The translations under genes and the position numbers were made by a program. Shown here one piece after another: positions 1 through 6,170 of a stretch of DNA of 7,593 nt. How positions within the stretch are numbered: the stretch's first letter is position 1; each line of letters opens with the position of its first letter. A model generated the notes under the pieces. The model was not told where the DNA came from and made no database searches. It saw only the letters and a program-made list of their open reading frames with translations. The stretch is from an uncultured Peptococcaceae bacterium (GTDB lineage Bacteria; Bacillota; Peptococcia; Peptococcales; Peptococcaceae), in assembly GCA_938044045.1 (NCBI GenBank), contig CALIQN010000098.1, forward strand, positions 1 through 7,593. The letters run 5' to 3'.

Positions 1-113
1 AATCAAATTTTAGAACATCTCTAATTTCTCTACCCTACAATAAAATATTATTATGTCCCTACCTCTTTTAAAAAACAGGTATTCGTATTACACTTAAGCT
101 CAGTATTGATATA

Positions 114-120
114 GAGGGGG
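114..120 (+). promoter_or_regulatory. Ribosome binding site deciding a TTG start
   Basis: The purine run GAGGGGG-like AGGGGG stretch ends 8 nt before TTG at 129. It supports the non-ATG start of the FNT gene, since no ATG or GTG in frame lies nearby. Confidence 0.7.
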
Positions 121-128
121 AATTTGGC

Positions 129-896
129 TTGTCGTTTTATACACCAAAAGAAACTTATCCTATTGTAAAACAAAATATCCTAAAAAAAATCGATCAGAGT
201 TTGACACAAAAAATTGCACTTGGTATCTTTGCTGGTATTTTAATCAGTATAGGTGCCTTTACCTATATCCTTGCCCTTGGTTTAATCTCGCCATTAAATC
301 TTGGTCTGGCAAAGGTCATCGGTTCGCTCATTTTTGCTGTCGGTTTAAGCTCCATTATCATTGGTGGTGGTGATCTTTTAACTGGTAATTTTTTACTTTT
401 TGTCCCCTATTTTGAAAGAGAAGTGAAATTAATCACCCTACTCAAAAATTGGTGTTTGGTATTTTTCTTAAACCTTATCGGTGCCCTCCTCTTTGCTATA
501 TTTGTAATTTCACTCGGCAATTTAGGTGATACTGGTATTGCTTCTTTTGAATCTGTAGGGCTAATGAAAACTACTGCATCGTTAAATATGCTCTTTTTTA
601 GAGCTATTGGCTGTAATTTTCTCGTCTGTTTAGGTATTTGGCTCGCCACAACAGCTCAAGATATTGTAGGTAAATTTTTTCCAAGTATTTTTTGTGTTTT
701 TACCTTCGTCTTTGCCGGCTTTGAACACAGTATTGCCAATATGTTTATATTACCAATCGCCCTCTTCTTCTCAAACGAAATAACCTTAAATAGTGTAATT
801 GCTAATATCCTCATTGTCACCCTTGGAAATGCCTTTGGTGCGATGATTTTCAGTCTACTTGTACATTATGGCTTTAGTGAAAAACACAATGCTTAA
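129..896 (+). CDS. Formate/nitrite transporter (FNT) family channel
   Basis: A 255-residue inner-membrane channel of the FNT family, which forms pentamers conducting small monovalent anions (formate, nitrite or hydrosulfide). Seen in the sequence: about six hydrophobic segments (roughly residues 30-52, 62-82, 105-130, 156-175, 187-210 and 222-247). There is a close match to the first FNT signature at GGGDLLTG (79-86), with Leu where Phe or Ile is usual. A second signature lies around AIGCNFLVCLG (159-169), with Gly in place of the final Ala. The central-pore motif GFEHSIANM has its conserved His at residue 200. Length is normal for the family. The start is TTG at 129, with a purine-rich Shine-Dalgarno at 114-120 and 8 nt of spacing; the next in-frame Met is residue 146, too late. 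The GFEHSIANMF stretch resembles FocA-type formate channels, so formate is the favoured substrate, but a hydrosulfide or nitrite channel is not excluded. The gene is convergent with the unknown gene pair and stands alone. Confidence 0.93.
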   Translation: MSFYTPKETYPIVKQNILKKIDQSLTQKIALGIFAGILISIGAFTYILALGLISPLNLGLAKVIGSLIFAVGLSSIIIGGGDLLTGNFLLFVPYFEREVKLITLLKNWCLVFFLNLIGALLFAIFVISLGNLGDTGIASFESVGLMKTTASLNMLFFRAIGCNFLVCLGIWLATTAQDIVGKFFPSIFCVFTFVFAGFEHSIANMFILPIALFFSNEITLNSVIANILIVTLGNAFGAMIFSLLVHYGFSEKHNA

Positions 897-937
897 AAAA
901 TAGACACCTTATTAATCAGATAAGGTGTCTATTTTTT
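895..937. terminator. Bidirectional intrinsic terminator between convergent genes
   Basis: A perfect 11-bp stem (TAGACACCTTA at 901-911 with its complement at 921-931) has a 9-nt loop. It is flanked by six A (895-900) and six T (932-937), so either strand reads as a hairpin plus U tract. It begins at the stop codon of the FNT gene and ends 16 nt from the stop of the unknown gene on the other strand, so it can end both transcripts. Confidence 0.93.
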
Positions 938-953
938 ATATTCAGTATTAAAA

Positions 954-1712
954 TCATGAAATGCCTTTGACAAGATAGGCTTGATAATAGGTGTTTTGAT
1001 TGCGTCTATCTAAAGCTTGTGCAATATCGTTAAGCTGTTTGGTATATCGATAGGTATAGGGTTTAAAACTAACACCATACCAAAATTGCATTAATGTACT
1101 ACGCTTAGTCAGCTGATTGATAGGACTTTGCCTTATTAATGCTAACTTTAACCTTAGCTCGCCTAGATAATTGGCTAAAGAAAGATAGGGCATTATCTCT
1201 ATGGGATTTTTTCTTACATGTTTCAAAATACTACTCATGCTACCAAGATAATACAATGCTCTATCCCTCTCACCTATGAAAGCAAAAAAACGCGCCAAAT
1301 ACTGCCTATCCAAAAATTTACTTGCTCCACTGATTTTACCATCATTTTCCATAAAACTTTGATGATACCACTTTTCATAAGCAGCATAGGCCTTTTCTTT
1401 TTCTCCCATATCAATAAAAAGACACATCATTATTTTATAAATAGACGAAAGCTCAAAATCTAAGTTTTCATAAATTTTTGCTAAAAAGATGACATAGGCT
1501 TCTATTTCTTCTTTAGAAAAATAAGATGTGCTTGCCAAATAGCGTAGGCCTTTTTCAAATTGACCTAACATCGCCAAAAAATTTTTCTCATCAGTTTCTA
1601 GCCTTTTTTCTTCGTAGAAGGTAAAAAGGCTCAAAAAATTATTTAAGTTTTGGTACAATACTCTCATTTTTAAAGCTATTGATGGAGAAGATAATAAAGT
1701 GTATTTGTCCAT
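954..1712 (-). CDS. Uncharacterised helical protein, possibly TPR-like
   Basis: A 252-residue protein I do not recognise. It is soluble (no signal peptide or membrane span) and looks almost entirely alpha-helical. Segments such as GEKEKAYAAYEKWY and GERDRALYYLGSM have the Gly/Ala-Tyr spacing of tetratricopeptide helices, which would suggest a protein-interaction role, but no clean TPR consensus is visible. The start chosen is ATG at 1712. An upstream in-frame TTG at 1727 would add five residues (MGERS), but those codons are the Shine-Dalgarno itself: GGGAG at 1725-1721 lies 8 nt before the ATG. The gene follows the 1736-2299 gene after 23 nt on the same strand and ends at the shared terminator, so the two form a bicistronic unit. 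Function unknown; that it is a real gene rests on length, ribosome binding site, position and terminator. Confidence 0.8.
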   Translation of the reverse strand: MDKYTLLSSPSIALKMRVLYQNLNNFLSLFTFYEEKRLETDEKNFLAMLGQFEKGLRYLASTSYFSKEEIEAYVIFLAKIYENLDFELSSIYKIMMCLFIDMGEKEKAYAAYEKWYHQSFMENDGKISGASKFLDRQYLARFFAFIGERDRALYYLGSMSSILKHVRKNPIEIMPYLSLANYLGELRLKLALIRQSPINQLTKRSTLMQFWYGVSFKPYTYRYTKQLNDIAQALDRRNQNTYYQAYLVKGIS

Positions 1713-1720
1713 TGACCTTT

Positions 1721-1725
1721 CTCCC
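1721..1725 (-). promoter_or_regulatory. Ribosome binding site fixing the start at 1712
   Basis: GGGAG lies 8 nt before ATG at 1712. It sits inside the five-codon extension that an upstream TTG start would give, and so argues against that longer form. Confidence 0.7.
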
Positions 1726-1735
1726 AACCAAGCCC

Positions 1736-2299
1736 TTATCCTAAATGTTCTATTGTTACCTTATTACCTTGATGGGTGTACTGGCAAGCGCTTTCCTCTA
1801 GAAAACCCTCTGTCCATGCATCTCGCAATTTGTAATAGACACTCCCATCTTGCCAATAGTTACCATGGACATCTTCTGTAATTTGCCATACCATCTTTTC
1901 TTCTGATACTTCAATGGGATCAAGTACACGGTCACAAGGCATACCATCTAAAAATAATCCGTTTAACGCCATAAAAGCTTCTTTCGCATTACCTTTAAAA
2001 CCTTGCGCTTTGCCTAAGGTACTTGCCTTTTGACATAAACCTTCCAAAGTTTCTCCACTTGATAGTAAATTTTCTATAATAAAGGCAAATCTTTTTTCTG
2101 TTAAAACCACTTGTTCATTCAACCAACCGTGGATATTATTGTGGTCTATCACTTCTGCTAATTCACCACGCTCAACTTCTGCATAAACAGAATTGACTTT
2201 CTGTTTGAGTGCCTCAGTTGCAAAGCTTGAAGCGAAATCATCCAAAAAGTGAATTTTATGGTACATCATCTTGTGAATCGGTGCTAAAAATAAACTCAT
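1736..2299 (-). CDS. Uncharacterised soluble protein, first gene of a two-gene unit
   Basis: A 187-residue protein of unknown function, with no signal peptide or convincing membrane span. The N-terminal two thirds (about 1-115) looks helical. It begins with a His-rich segment (His9, His14, His17 within FLAPIHKMMYHKIHF), followed by an amphipathic stretch, NNIHGWLNEQVVLTEKR (54-70). The C-terminal third (about 118-187) looks like mixed alpha/beta and is rich in aromatic residues, with DGMPCDR (118-124), DVHGNYW (143-149) and YYKLRDAWTEGFL (155-167). These look like the conserved core of a small-ligand or regulatory domain, but I cannot assign a family. The start at ATG 2299 is supported by AAGGG at 2311-2307 with 7 nt of spacing. 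It has its own strong promoter immediately after the rnf terminator, so it is not simply the tail of the rnf operon, and it is followed at 23 nt by the helical protein gene. Confidence 0.85.
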   Translation of the reverse strand: MSLFLAPIHKMMYHKIHFLDDFASSFATEALKQKVNSVYAEVERGELAEVIDHNNIHGWLNEQVVLTEKRFAFIIENLLSSGETLEGLCQKASTLGKAQGFKGNAKEAFMALNGLFLDGMPCDRVLDPIEVSEEKMVWQITEDVHGNYWQDGSVYYKLRDAWTEGFLEESACQYTHQGNKVTIEHLG

Positions 2300-2350
2300 T
2301 TATTATCCCTTCTTTCTCAGCTAAGATTAATCAATTTATTCCCCATCGTC

Positions 2351-2366
2351 TGTAACTATAGTTACA
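2351..2366. promoter_or_regulatory. 16-bp perfect palindrome over the -10, candidate operator
   Basis: TGTAACTATAGTTACA is its own reverse complement. It has the 5-N6-5 layout (TGTAA-N6-TTACA) of CRP/FNR-family sites. Its centre lies at the -10 of the promoter for the unknown gene pair, a position typical of repression rather than activation. That a protein binds here is inference. Confidence 0.5.
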
Positions 2367-2383
2367 AAAAGAGCGTGTGTCAA
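2355..2383 (-). promoter_or_regulatory. Near-consensus sigma-A promoter for the unknown gene pair
   Basis: Read on the minus strand, TTGACA (2383-2378), exactly 17 nt, then TATAGT (2360-2355): a perfect -35 and a -10 with one mismatch. Transcription would start near 2348, giving a leader of about 49 nt before ATG at 2299. The -35 lies in the descending arm of the rnf terminator hairpin and the spacer holds that terminator's U tract. Confidence 0.8.
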
Positions 2384-2409
2384 TTATTAACTGACACACG
2401 CTCTTTTTT
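2366..2409 (-). terminator. Intrinsic terminator of the rnf operon
   Basis: A perfect 12-bp GC-containing stem (2392-2403 paired with 2371-2382) has a 9-nt loop and, on the minus strand, is followed by five T (2370-2366). The stem starts 4 nt after the rnfB stop codon (2410-2408). The opposite strand also carries a six-T tract, but no plus-strand gene reads into it. Confidence 0.92.
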
Positions 2410-3223
2410 AAGAACTCATTTCTAACCCATAAGTAATTGATTTGGTTGGACATACCTTGATACATTCACCACAAGAAACACATTTCTTCTGATCAATATA
2501 AGCCAAATCACCTTTCATAGAAATCGCCTCATATTGACATGCCTTCAAACAACGCTGGCATCCGATACAACCAATCGAACAGGTTGGTCGTACAAAAGCA
2601 CCAGACAACGGATTAGAACAACGCACCTGATAAGCTGTTTCCTTAAAAGGTATCATCTCAATAATTTTCTTCGGACAAGCAAGCACACATTGATTACAAG
2701 CGACACATCTATCCTTATTAATTCTAGCGACACCATCGATGATTTCAATTGCCTCATACTGACAGGCTGTCTTACAGTCTCCAAAACCTAAGCAACCATA
2801 AATACAGCTACCAGGCCCTTGTTGTACAATATTAGCCGCCGCACAAGTTGGTGTCCCGGTGTATTTGTAACGAGGTTTTGTATGGGTAGGGGTCCCTTGA
2901 CACAAGACTTGAGCTACCTTTTTCTCAAAACTTCCAGCTTCTACACCTAAGATGTCCGCTATCTCTGTTGCTGTATCACTTCCACCTACACTACAACGTG
3001 CAGTATCTGTTTCGCTACCATCACATAAGGCTTCAGCATAACCGGCACAACCGGAAAAACCACAAGCCCCACAATTGGCACCTGGAAGTGCTTCAGTCAC
3101 TTCCTGTACACGTTCATCTACCTTTGTTTCAAAAAGCTTAAAAATCAAAGTAATTACTAACCCTAATATACCTGCAATAATCGCCATAATAGCGACTGGA
3201 AAGCCAATGCTTTCAAATAACAT
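2408..3223 (-). CDS. rnfB: Rnf complex subunit RnfB, multi-cluster iron-sulfur protein
   Basis: The Rnf subunit thought to accept electrons from reduced ferredoxin at the cytoplasmic face. The 271 residues comprise an N-terminal membrane anchor (about 7-30), then the family's CxxCxxxxC cluster motif (Cys51, Cys54, Cys59, with Cys77 the likely fourth ligand). Conserved Cys108 and Cys127 follow, then ferredoxin-like motifs: Cys140/144/150/154, Cys173/176/179/183, Cys219/222/225/229 and Cys248/251/254/258. That is enough for about five [4Fe-4S] clusters. Two of these motifs end in Cys-Gln rather than the usual Cys-Pro, both in an identical ACQYEAI heptamer, hinting at internal duplication. It is longer than gammaproteobacterial RsxB, in line with the extended Firmicutes form. 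ATG at 3223 is preceded by GGGAGG (3239-3234) and an AAGGG closer in. It is the last gene of the operon, 17 nt after rnfA, with a terminator directly behind it. Confidence 0.97.
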   Translation of the reverse strand: MLFESIGFPVAIMAIIAGILGLVITLIFKLFETKVDERVQEVTEALPGANCGACGFSGCAGYAEALCDGSETDTARCSVGGSDTATEIADILGVEAGSFEKKVAQVLCQGTPTHTKPRYKYTGTPTCAAANIVQQGPGSCIYGCLGFGDCKTACQYEAIEIIDGVARINKDRCVACNQCVLACPKKIIEMIPFKETAYQVRCSNPLSGAFVRPTCSIGCIGCQRCLKACQYEAISMKGDLAYIDQKKCVSCGECIKVCPTKSITYGLEMSS

Positions 3224-3240
3224 CGCCCTTCAACCTCCCT

Positions 3241-3831
3241 TTATAAGAACAAGCCTTCTGCAATGCCTTTAAATCCAAAAAATGACACTGACACCAATGC
3301 CGCTGATACTAAGGTAATTGGTAAGCCTTTTAGGTTTTCAGGAATATCACAATCATCCAAATAACCTCTTACGCCTGAAAACAAATACATTGCAAGCATG
3401 TAACCAAGACCAGTACCTAAACTATTTACCATTGATTGAATGAAGTCGTATTCATATTTAATATTATTAATGGCTACCCCCAAAATAGCACAGTTGGTTG
3501 TGATCAAAGGGAGATAAATACCAAGCGCTTTATATAGCCCCTTCATACTCTTTTTTAAGATAGCTTCAATAATTTGTACTAAAGCAGCAATGACTAAAAT
3601 AAAAATCAAAGTCTGCATATAGCCCATATTATTAGGATTTAAAATGTAGTATTGAATAGGAAAAGTAATTGCTGAAGCTGCTACGAGTACAAAGATAACA
3701 GCCTGACTCATCCCCATTGCTGTTTTTAAATTACGTGATACCCCTAAAAATGAACAAATACCTAAAAATTGCGCCAAAACAATATTGTTTACAAATATAC
3801 TATTAAAGAAAATTACCATTAAATCCTGCAT
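3241..3831 (-). CDS. rnfA: Rnf complex membrane subunit RnfA
   Basis: A 196-residue integral membrane protein with about six spans, paired with RnfE and homologous to NqrE of Na+-NQR. Family landmarks: VNNIVLAQFLGIC (14-26) and LPLITTNCAILG (107-118), carrying Cys26 and Cys114. By homology to NQR and recent Rnf structures these contribute to the membrane [2Fe-2S] cluster shared with RnfE. Ser27 follows Cys26 where Pro is common. The start at ATG 3831 overlaps rnfE by 13 bp. It is preferred over the in-frame ATG at 3819 (which would give a TAATG junction) because AGGAGG at 3844-3839 is spaced correctly for it and because the distance to the VNN motif equals that of E. coli RsxA. Translation is probably coupled to rnfE. 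Confidence 0.97.
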   Translation of the reverse strand: MQDLMVIFFNSIFVNNIVLAQFLGICSFLGVSRNLKTAMGMSQAVIFVLVAASAITFPIQYYILNPNNMGYMQTLIFILVIAALVQIIEAILKKSMKGLYKALGIYLPLITTNCAILGVAINNIKYEYDFIQSMVNSLGTGLGYMLAMYLFSGVRGYLDDCDIPENLKGLPITLVSAALVSVSFFGFKGIAEGLFL

Positions 3832-4589
3832 GATTTGCCCTCCTCACCTGAGGTCTTTTCTTGTGGCAAATGCATTTGTTGACGAAACTCACCCATGCCA
3901 CAACCATGACCAGAACAACCTGTACAACCTGAGGTATCGTCTAAAACAATAGCCTTTTTATCTCTCTCTTTTCTTTCGCCGTGCTTAATCAATAAGGTAG
4001 AACAAGCGATGAGAATACCAAAGACAAAGAAACCTCCTGGTGGCAAAATAAAAATCAAAATAGGATGTTCAGATAAGTACGGTATGGCATAACCGAAGAA
4101 AGAACCATTACCAAAAATTTCTCGAATCGCACCCATAAAGAACAAAGCTAGTGTAAAGCCTATTCCCATACCAAAGCCATCTACGATAGATGGCAAGACT
4201 CTGTTTTTACTTGCAAAAGCCTCTGCACGACCTAAAATAATACAGTTTACTGTAATGAGCGGAATAAAAATCCCCAATGACTCATCAAGCACTGGCACAT
4301 ACGCTTTGATCAAAAGCTGAACAATCGTAACAAAACCGGCAATAACTGTAATAAATACAGGTATTCTGACCTTATCAGAGATTAAATTACGAATAAGAGA
4401 AACAACAATATTTGAACAAACTAAAACAAATAGTGTTGCAATACCCATACCTATACCATTAAAAGCAGAAGTTGTAACTGCCAATACGGGACAAGTACCT
4501 AAAAGTAAAGCAAGTACTGGGTTATCCTTTAAAATTCCTCTAAAAAATACTGTACTATAAGATACTTGCTTTTTGTTCGCTTCACTCAT
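3819..4589 (-). CDS. rnfE: Rnf complex membrane subunit RnfE with Cys-rich C-terminal tail
   Basis: A 256-residue membrane subunit, partner of RnfA and homologue of NqrD. The membrane core (about 18-202) carries the family motifs NPVLALLLGTCPVLAVTTSA (23-42) and IPLITVNCIILGRAEAFAS (109-127). Cys33 and Cys116 within them are the expected ligands of the intramembrane [2Fe-2S] cluster. After the last span the protein continues about 54 residues with a charged linker, then CTGCSGHGC (222-230) and another Cys at 254. Gammaproteobacterial RsxE ends soon after the membrane core, so this tail is an addition. Its CxxCxxxxC spacing matches the first cluster motif of RnfB. Start is ATG 4589 with AGGAGG 7 nt upstream. 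The rnfG stop overlaps the start by one base (TAATG), indicating coupling. The 3' end overlaps rnfA by 13 bp. Identity is certain; the role of the tail is not known to me. Confidence 0.97.
   Translation of the reverse strand: MSEANKKQVSYSTVFFRGILKDNPVLALLLGTCPVLAVTTSAFNGIGMGIATLFVLVCSNIVVSLIRNLISDKVRIPVFITVIAGFVTIVQLLIKAYVPVLDESLGIFIPLITVNCIILGRAEAFASKNRVLPSIVDGFGMGIGFTLALFFMGAIREIFGNGSFFGYAIPYLSEHPILIFILPPGGFFVFGILIACSTLLIKHGERKERDKKAIVLDDTSGCTGCSGHGCGMGEFRQQMHLPQEKTSGEEGKSCRI
3838..3845 (-). promoter_or_regulatory. Strong ribosome binding site within rnfE, deciding the rnfA start
   Basis: GAGGAGGG lies inside the last codons of rnfE, 6 nt before ATG at 3831. It selects this start over the ATG four codons later. 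Confidence 0.75.
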
Positions 4590-5209
4590 TAGAGTTCCTC
4601 CTCCCCTATTTGCTTAGCAATCTTCATTGCCAAATCTACAGTTCTTTGAACGGCACGTGAAGAATACGTTGCACCACTGACAGTATCAACCTTGACTTCA
4701 TCTTCATTAGCATCTCCAATAACAAAAGGCTTGTCTATACTAGCCTTTTCAAATTGTTTTAAAAAGGCTTCATCTTCGACCTTTTTTCCTAAACCTGGTG
4801 TTTCCTCATTGGTCAATACCAAGGCTTTAGAAACTGTCTTATCCTTTAAGACCCCAACCATTACAGGGACATCGCCACCATAACCACGATACTTACCTTG
4901 AATAATATAGCCAACAACCTTACCGTCTGCTAAGCCTTTATAAACAGAAACCAACGTACTCATATCATTAGCCTTGGTTTTTTCCTCGCTAAAGTCAGTA
5001 TGCGCTTTTAAAAATGTTTCTAACGGTACTTCTTCAAATTCACTTGCTTCTGATAAGATTATTTTTCTTGCTTGATCATCTTTTTCTGCTTCTTTCATCG
5101 CTATCGTGTCAGCTGTTGCCATATTTGTCCAAGAAAGTAAAGCAGAGGTTAGACTACAGATGACAAGTAAGACCACTGTTGGTACTAAACCACCTTTATT
5201 TTTTAACAT
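4589..5209 (-). CDS. rnfG: Rnf complex subunit RnfG, covalent flavoprotein
   Basis: A 206-residue protein with one N-terminal membrane anchor (about 8-28) and an extracytoplasmic FMN-binding domain, homologous to NqrC. The flavinylation motif DTVSGATYSS has Thr181 as the residue expected to carry FMN through a phosphoester bond (attached by ApbE, which is not encoded here). Other family motifs are GYGGDVPVMVGV (109-120) and NEETPGLGKKVED (134-146). A charged, helix-prone linker (about 38-60) separates the anchor from the FMN domain. Start is ATG 5209, with a G run at 5223-5219 about 9 nt upstream. The gene overlaps rnfD by 14 bp and meets rnfE at TAATG. Length is normal. Confidence 0.97.
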   Translation of the reverse strand: MLKNKGGLVPTVVLLVICSLTSALLSWTNMATADTIAMKEAEKDDQARKIILSEASEFEEVPLETFLKAHTDFSEEKTKANDMSTLVSVYKGLADGKVVGYIIQGKYRGYGGDVPVMVGVLKDKTVSKALVLTNEETPGLGKKVEDEAFLKQFEKASIDKPFVIGDANEDEVKVDTVSGATYSSRAVQRTVDLAMKIAKQIGEEEL

Positions 5210-6170
5210 TTCTCATATCCCCCACTGGCACAGTTTCAGTCATTCGATTAATATGTGGCACAAGAATATTCATGACAACAATGGCAAAGGATACCCCTTC
5301 AGCAGCTGCTCCAAAAATACGAATTAAGACTGTAATAATACCACAACCCAAGGCAAAAATAATCTTACCTTTTAGCGTAATTGGTGAAGTTGCATAATCC
5401 GTTGCCATAAAAAAAGCCCCTAAAAGTAAGCCCCCAGATAAAACAGCCAAGACTGGATCTGCATTTTGAACACCCATAAGATTGGTAAGCTCTGTTAAAA
5501 CAAAAACTGTACCAATATACACAAGTGGAATCCAAATTTCAATAATTTTACGTGCAATCAAATAAATTCCACCGAGTAAAATTGCCCATGCACAAACTTC
5601 CCCAATAGTCCCAGCATGTTGCCCCATAAATAATTCTAAATAGGAATAACTCATTTCGCCTTTAGCGTTGAGGGCTAAAGGTGTCGCACTGGTCACTAGG
5701 TCTGCATTGTTTGTCGCTTCACTAACAGCAGCAAAGTTCTCTTTAACAGCAAAGATTGTCATTTCTACTGGAAAACTAAGCATTAAAACAATACGTGCTG
5801 CAAGTGCAGGGTTGACAAAGTTTTGACCTAAGCCACCAAAAAACATCTTAACAACAACAATTGCAATCCCTGCGCCAATGACAACAACCCAATATGGGCA
5901 ACTTGCTGGCACGTTGAATGCCAATAAAATACCGGTCACTACAGCAGATAAGTCACCTACAGAACTTTTTCTTTTTAAAACTAAGCAAGACAAGTGTTCA
6001 AAAATAACACAGCTTGCTACGGAAACCAAAGTCAAAACAAGGGCTCTATAACCAAAAATGGTATAAGACACCAATAAAGCTGGAATCAATGCAATGATGA
6101 CATCCAGCATAATACCGCTAGTATTTTTCTTATCTCTAATATGAGGGGAGCTACTAACTTCTAAACTCAT
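5196..6170 (-). CDS. rnfD: Rnf complex membrane subunit RnfD, covalent flavoprotein
   Basis: A 324-residue polytopic membrane subunit homologous to NqrB, part of the electron and ion path. Visible landmarks: the N-terminal SPHIR (8-12), VGDLSAVVTGILLAF (71-85), FGGLGQNFVNPALAARI (111-127), the covalent-FMN motif DLVTSATPL (157-165) with Thr163 as the expected acceptor, and ATDYATSPIT (256-265). The flavinylation site reads TSAT where SGAT is the usual form, but Asp157 and Thr163 of the D-x-x-[ST]-x-A-T pattern are kept. The start at ATG 6170 overlaps the rnfC stop as ATGA, with AAGGAGG 7 nt upstream. The 3' end overlaps rnfG by 14 bp. Length and spans fit the family. Confidence 0.97.
   Translation of the reverse strand: MSLEVSSSPHIRDKKNTSGIMLDVIIALIPALLVSYTIFGYRALVLTLVSVASCVIFEHLSCLVLKRKSSVGDLSAVVTGILLAFNVPASCPYWVVVIGAGIAIVVVKMFFGGLGQNFVNPALAARIVLMLSFPVEMTIFAVKENFAAVSEATNNADLVTSATPLALNAKGEMSYSYLELFMGQHAGTIGEVCAWAILLGGIYLIARKIIEIWIPLVYIGTVFVLTELTNLMGVQNADPVLAVLSGGLLLGAFFMATDYATSPITLKGKIIFALGCGIITVLIRIFGAAAEGVSFAIVVMNILVPHINRMTETVPVGDMRNVKK

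Noticed and set aside
36..41. TACAAT as a -10 for the FNT gene
   Set aside because: No acceptable -35 is found 16-18 nt upstream (only a poor AGAACA), so no promoter is called in 1-128.
407..649. Minus-strand open frame within the FNT gene
   Set aside because: It lies wholly inside a well-identified membrane protein gene, has no visible ribosome binding site or family features, and looks like an antisense shadow.
1218..1463. Plus-strand open frame opposite the helical protein gene
   Set aside because: No ribosome binding site seen. The minus-strand gene has a start signal, an operon partner and a terminator, so this is taken as a shadow.
1713..1727. Upstream TTG start that would lengthen the helical protein by five residues
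   Set aside because: Those codons contain the GGGAG and AAAGG ribosome binding sequences for ATG at 1712, and nothing suitable precedes the TTG.
3817..3819. Alternative rnfA start in a TAATG junction with rnfE
   Set aside because: AGGAGG is correctly placed for ATG 3831, and the longer N-terminus matches the spacing to the VNN motif in known RnfA proteins.
3842..3853. Small hairpin (CCTC-AGGT-GAGG) near the rnfA ribosome binding site
   Set aside because: Only four base pairs; too weak to claim as a regulatory structure, and translating ribosomes on rnfE would open it.
3867..3878. 12-bp palindrome CAAATGCATTTG
   Set aside because: It lies within rnfE coding sequence in the linker tail, far from any promoter; a palindrome of this length is plausible by chance.
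5106..5397. Plus-strand open frames across the rnfG/rnfD junction
   Set aside because: Two overlapping short frames antisense to conserved rnf genes, with low-complexity translations and no promoter seen.
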